Positions 6,214 through 6,260 of a stretch of 6,260 nucleotides of DNA are shown here, piece by piece. The translations under genes and the position numbers were made by a program. The notes under the pieces were generated by a model. It made no database searches, was not told where the DNA came from, and worked only from the letters and a program-made list of their open reading frames with translations. Within the stretch, counting starts at the first letter, position 1; each line of letters opens with the position of its first letter. Source of the DNA: Clostridia bacterium. Lineage in GTDB: Bacteria > Bacillota_A > Clostridia > TANB77 > CAG-508. The stretch lies in contig JAGATI010000071.1 in NCBI GenBank assembly GCA_017621295.1, positions 1 to 6,260 of the forward strand. Reading direction: 5' to 3'.

Positions 6214-6258
6214 CTAAATTACATATAAAATTAGTCCGTAGCCTGTGTATTTATATAT
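6214..6258 (-). CDS. Possible C-terminal end of an upstream gene
   Basis: One minus-strand frame is open from the right edge to TAG at 6216-6214 and reads IYKYTGYGLILYVI. The terminator at 6109-6161 would suit a gene ending here. It is only 14 codons, so chance is a real alternative. Its CGG trinucleotide is out of frame (TAC GGA). Confidence 0.2.
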   Translation of the reverse strand: MYKYTGYGLILYVI

Positions 6259-6260
6259 AA

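Noticed and set aside
4150..6260. TPP riboswitch controlling a thiamine-precursor importer
   Set aside because: No CUGAGA...ACC-type core is visible in the leader at 6007-6260 or in the gap at 4150-4433, so the ligand cannot be assigned to thiamine metabolism.

Overview
The window looks like a chromosomal piece of a very AT-rich Bacillota (Clostridia-like, possibly Mollicutes-related) bacterium. The G+C content is roughly a quarter by eye, Shine-Dalgarno sites are strong, Arg is mostly AGA, and every complete gene ends in TAA. All recognisable genes lie on the minus strand, so transcription runs from high to low coordinates.

Layout, in transcription order. (1) 6260-6007: the leader region, with an intrinsic terminator (6109-6161) and a candidate promoter. 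(2) 6006-3121: an NMT1/TauABC-like importer cassette. It holds an ATPase (6006-5234), a permease overlapping it by 11 bases (5244-4434), a 284-base gap with a 160-base element bounded by perfect 32-base inverted repeats (4238-4397), and the substrate-binding protein (4137-3121), followed by a terminator (3037-3070). (3) 3120-2816: a gene-free stretch with that terminator and an extended -10 promoter. (4) 2815-1: a CcmA/DRR-type ABC exporter cassette, with an ATPase (2815-1874), an ABC-2 permease joined to it by TAATG (1874-689), and a second ABC-2 permease (702-1) that runs off the left edge.

The main observation concerns decoding. Four of the six genes look broken by frameshifts, but the damage is of one kind only. 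At ten places a single extra C sits directly before a glycine codon (C GGA or C GGT), so the upstream frame meets CGG. Skipping that C restores a full-length, family-consistent protein at all ten sites. The corrected lengths are 256, 269, 312 and 393 residues. CGG is never used as an in-frame arginine codon, while three CGG trinucleotides lying in other frames (GCG GAA, GAC GGA, ATC GGA) are read normally. Two sites fall on invariant Walker A glycines. The simplest biological reading is that CGG is unassigned or slowly read here and is resolved by +1 frameshifting or by quadruplet CGGN decoding as glycine. The main rival is a systematic sequencing or assembly artefact. Separately, the substrate-binding protein carries an in-frame TGA where its family has glycine.

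If the recoding is real, the window encodes two working ABC systems: an importer for a small nitrogen-, sulfur- or pyrimidine-containing solute, and an exporter with an ATPase and two different ABC-2 permeases. If it is not, it encodes two systems with nearly every component disabled, which is hard to square with the otherwise intact sequences.
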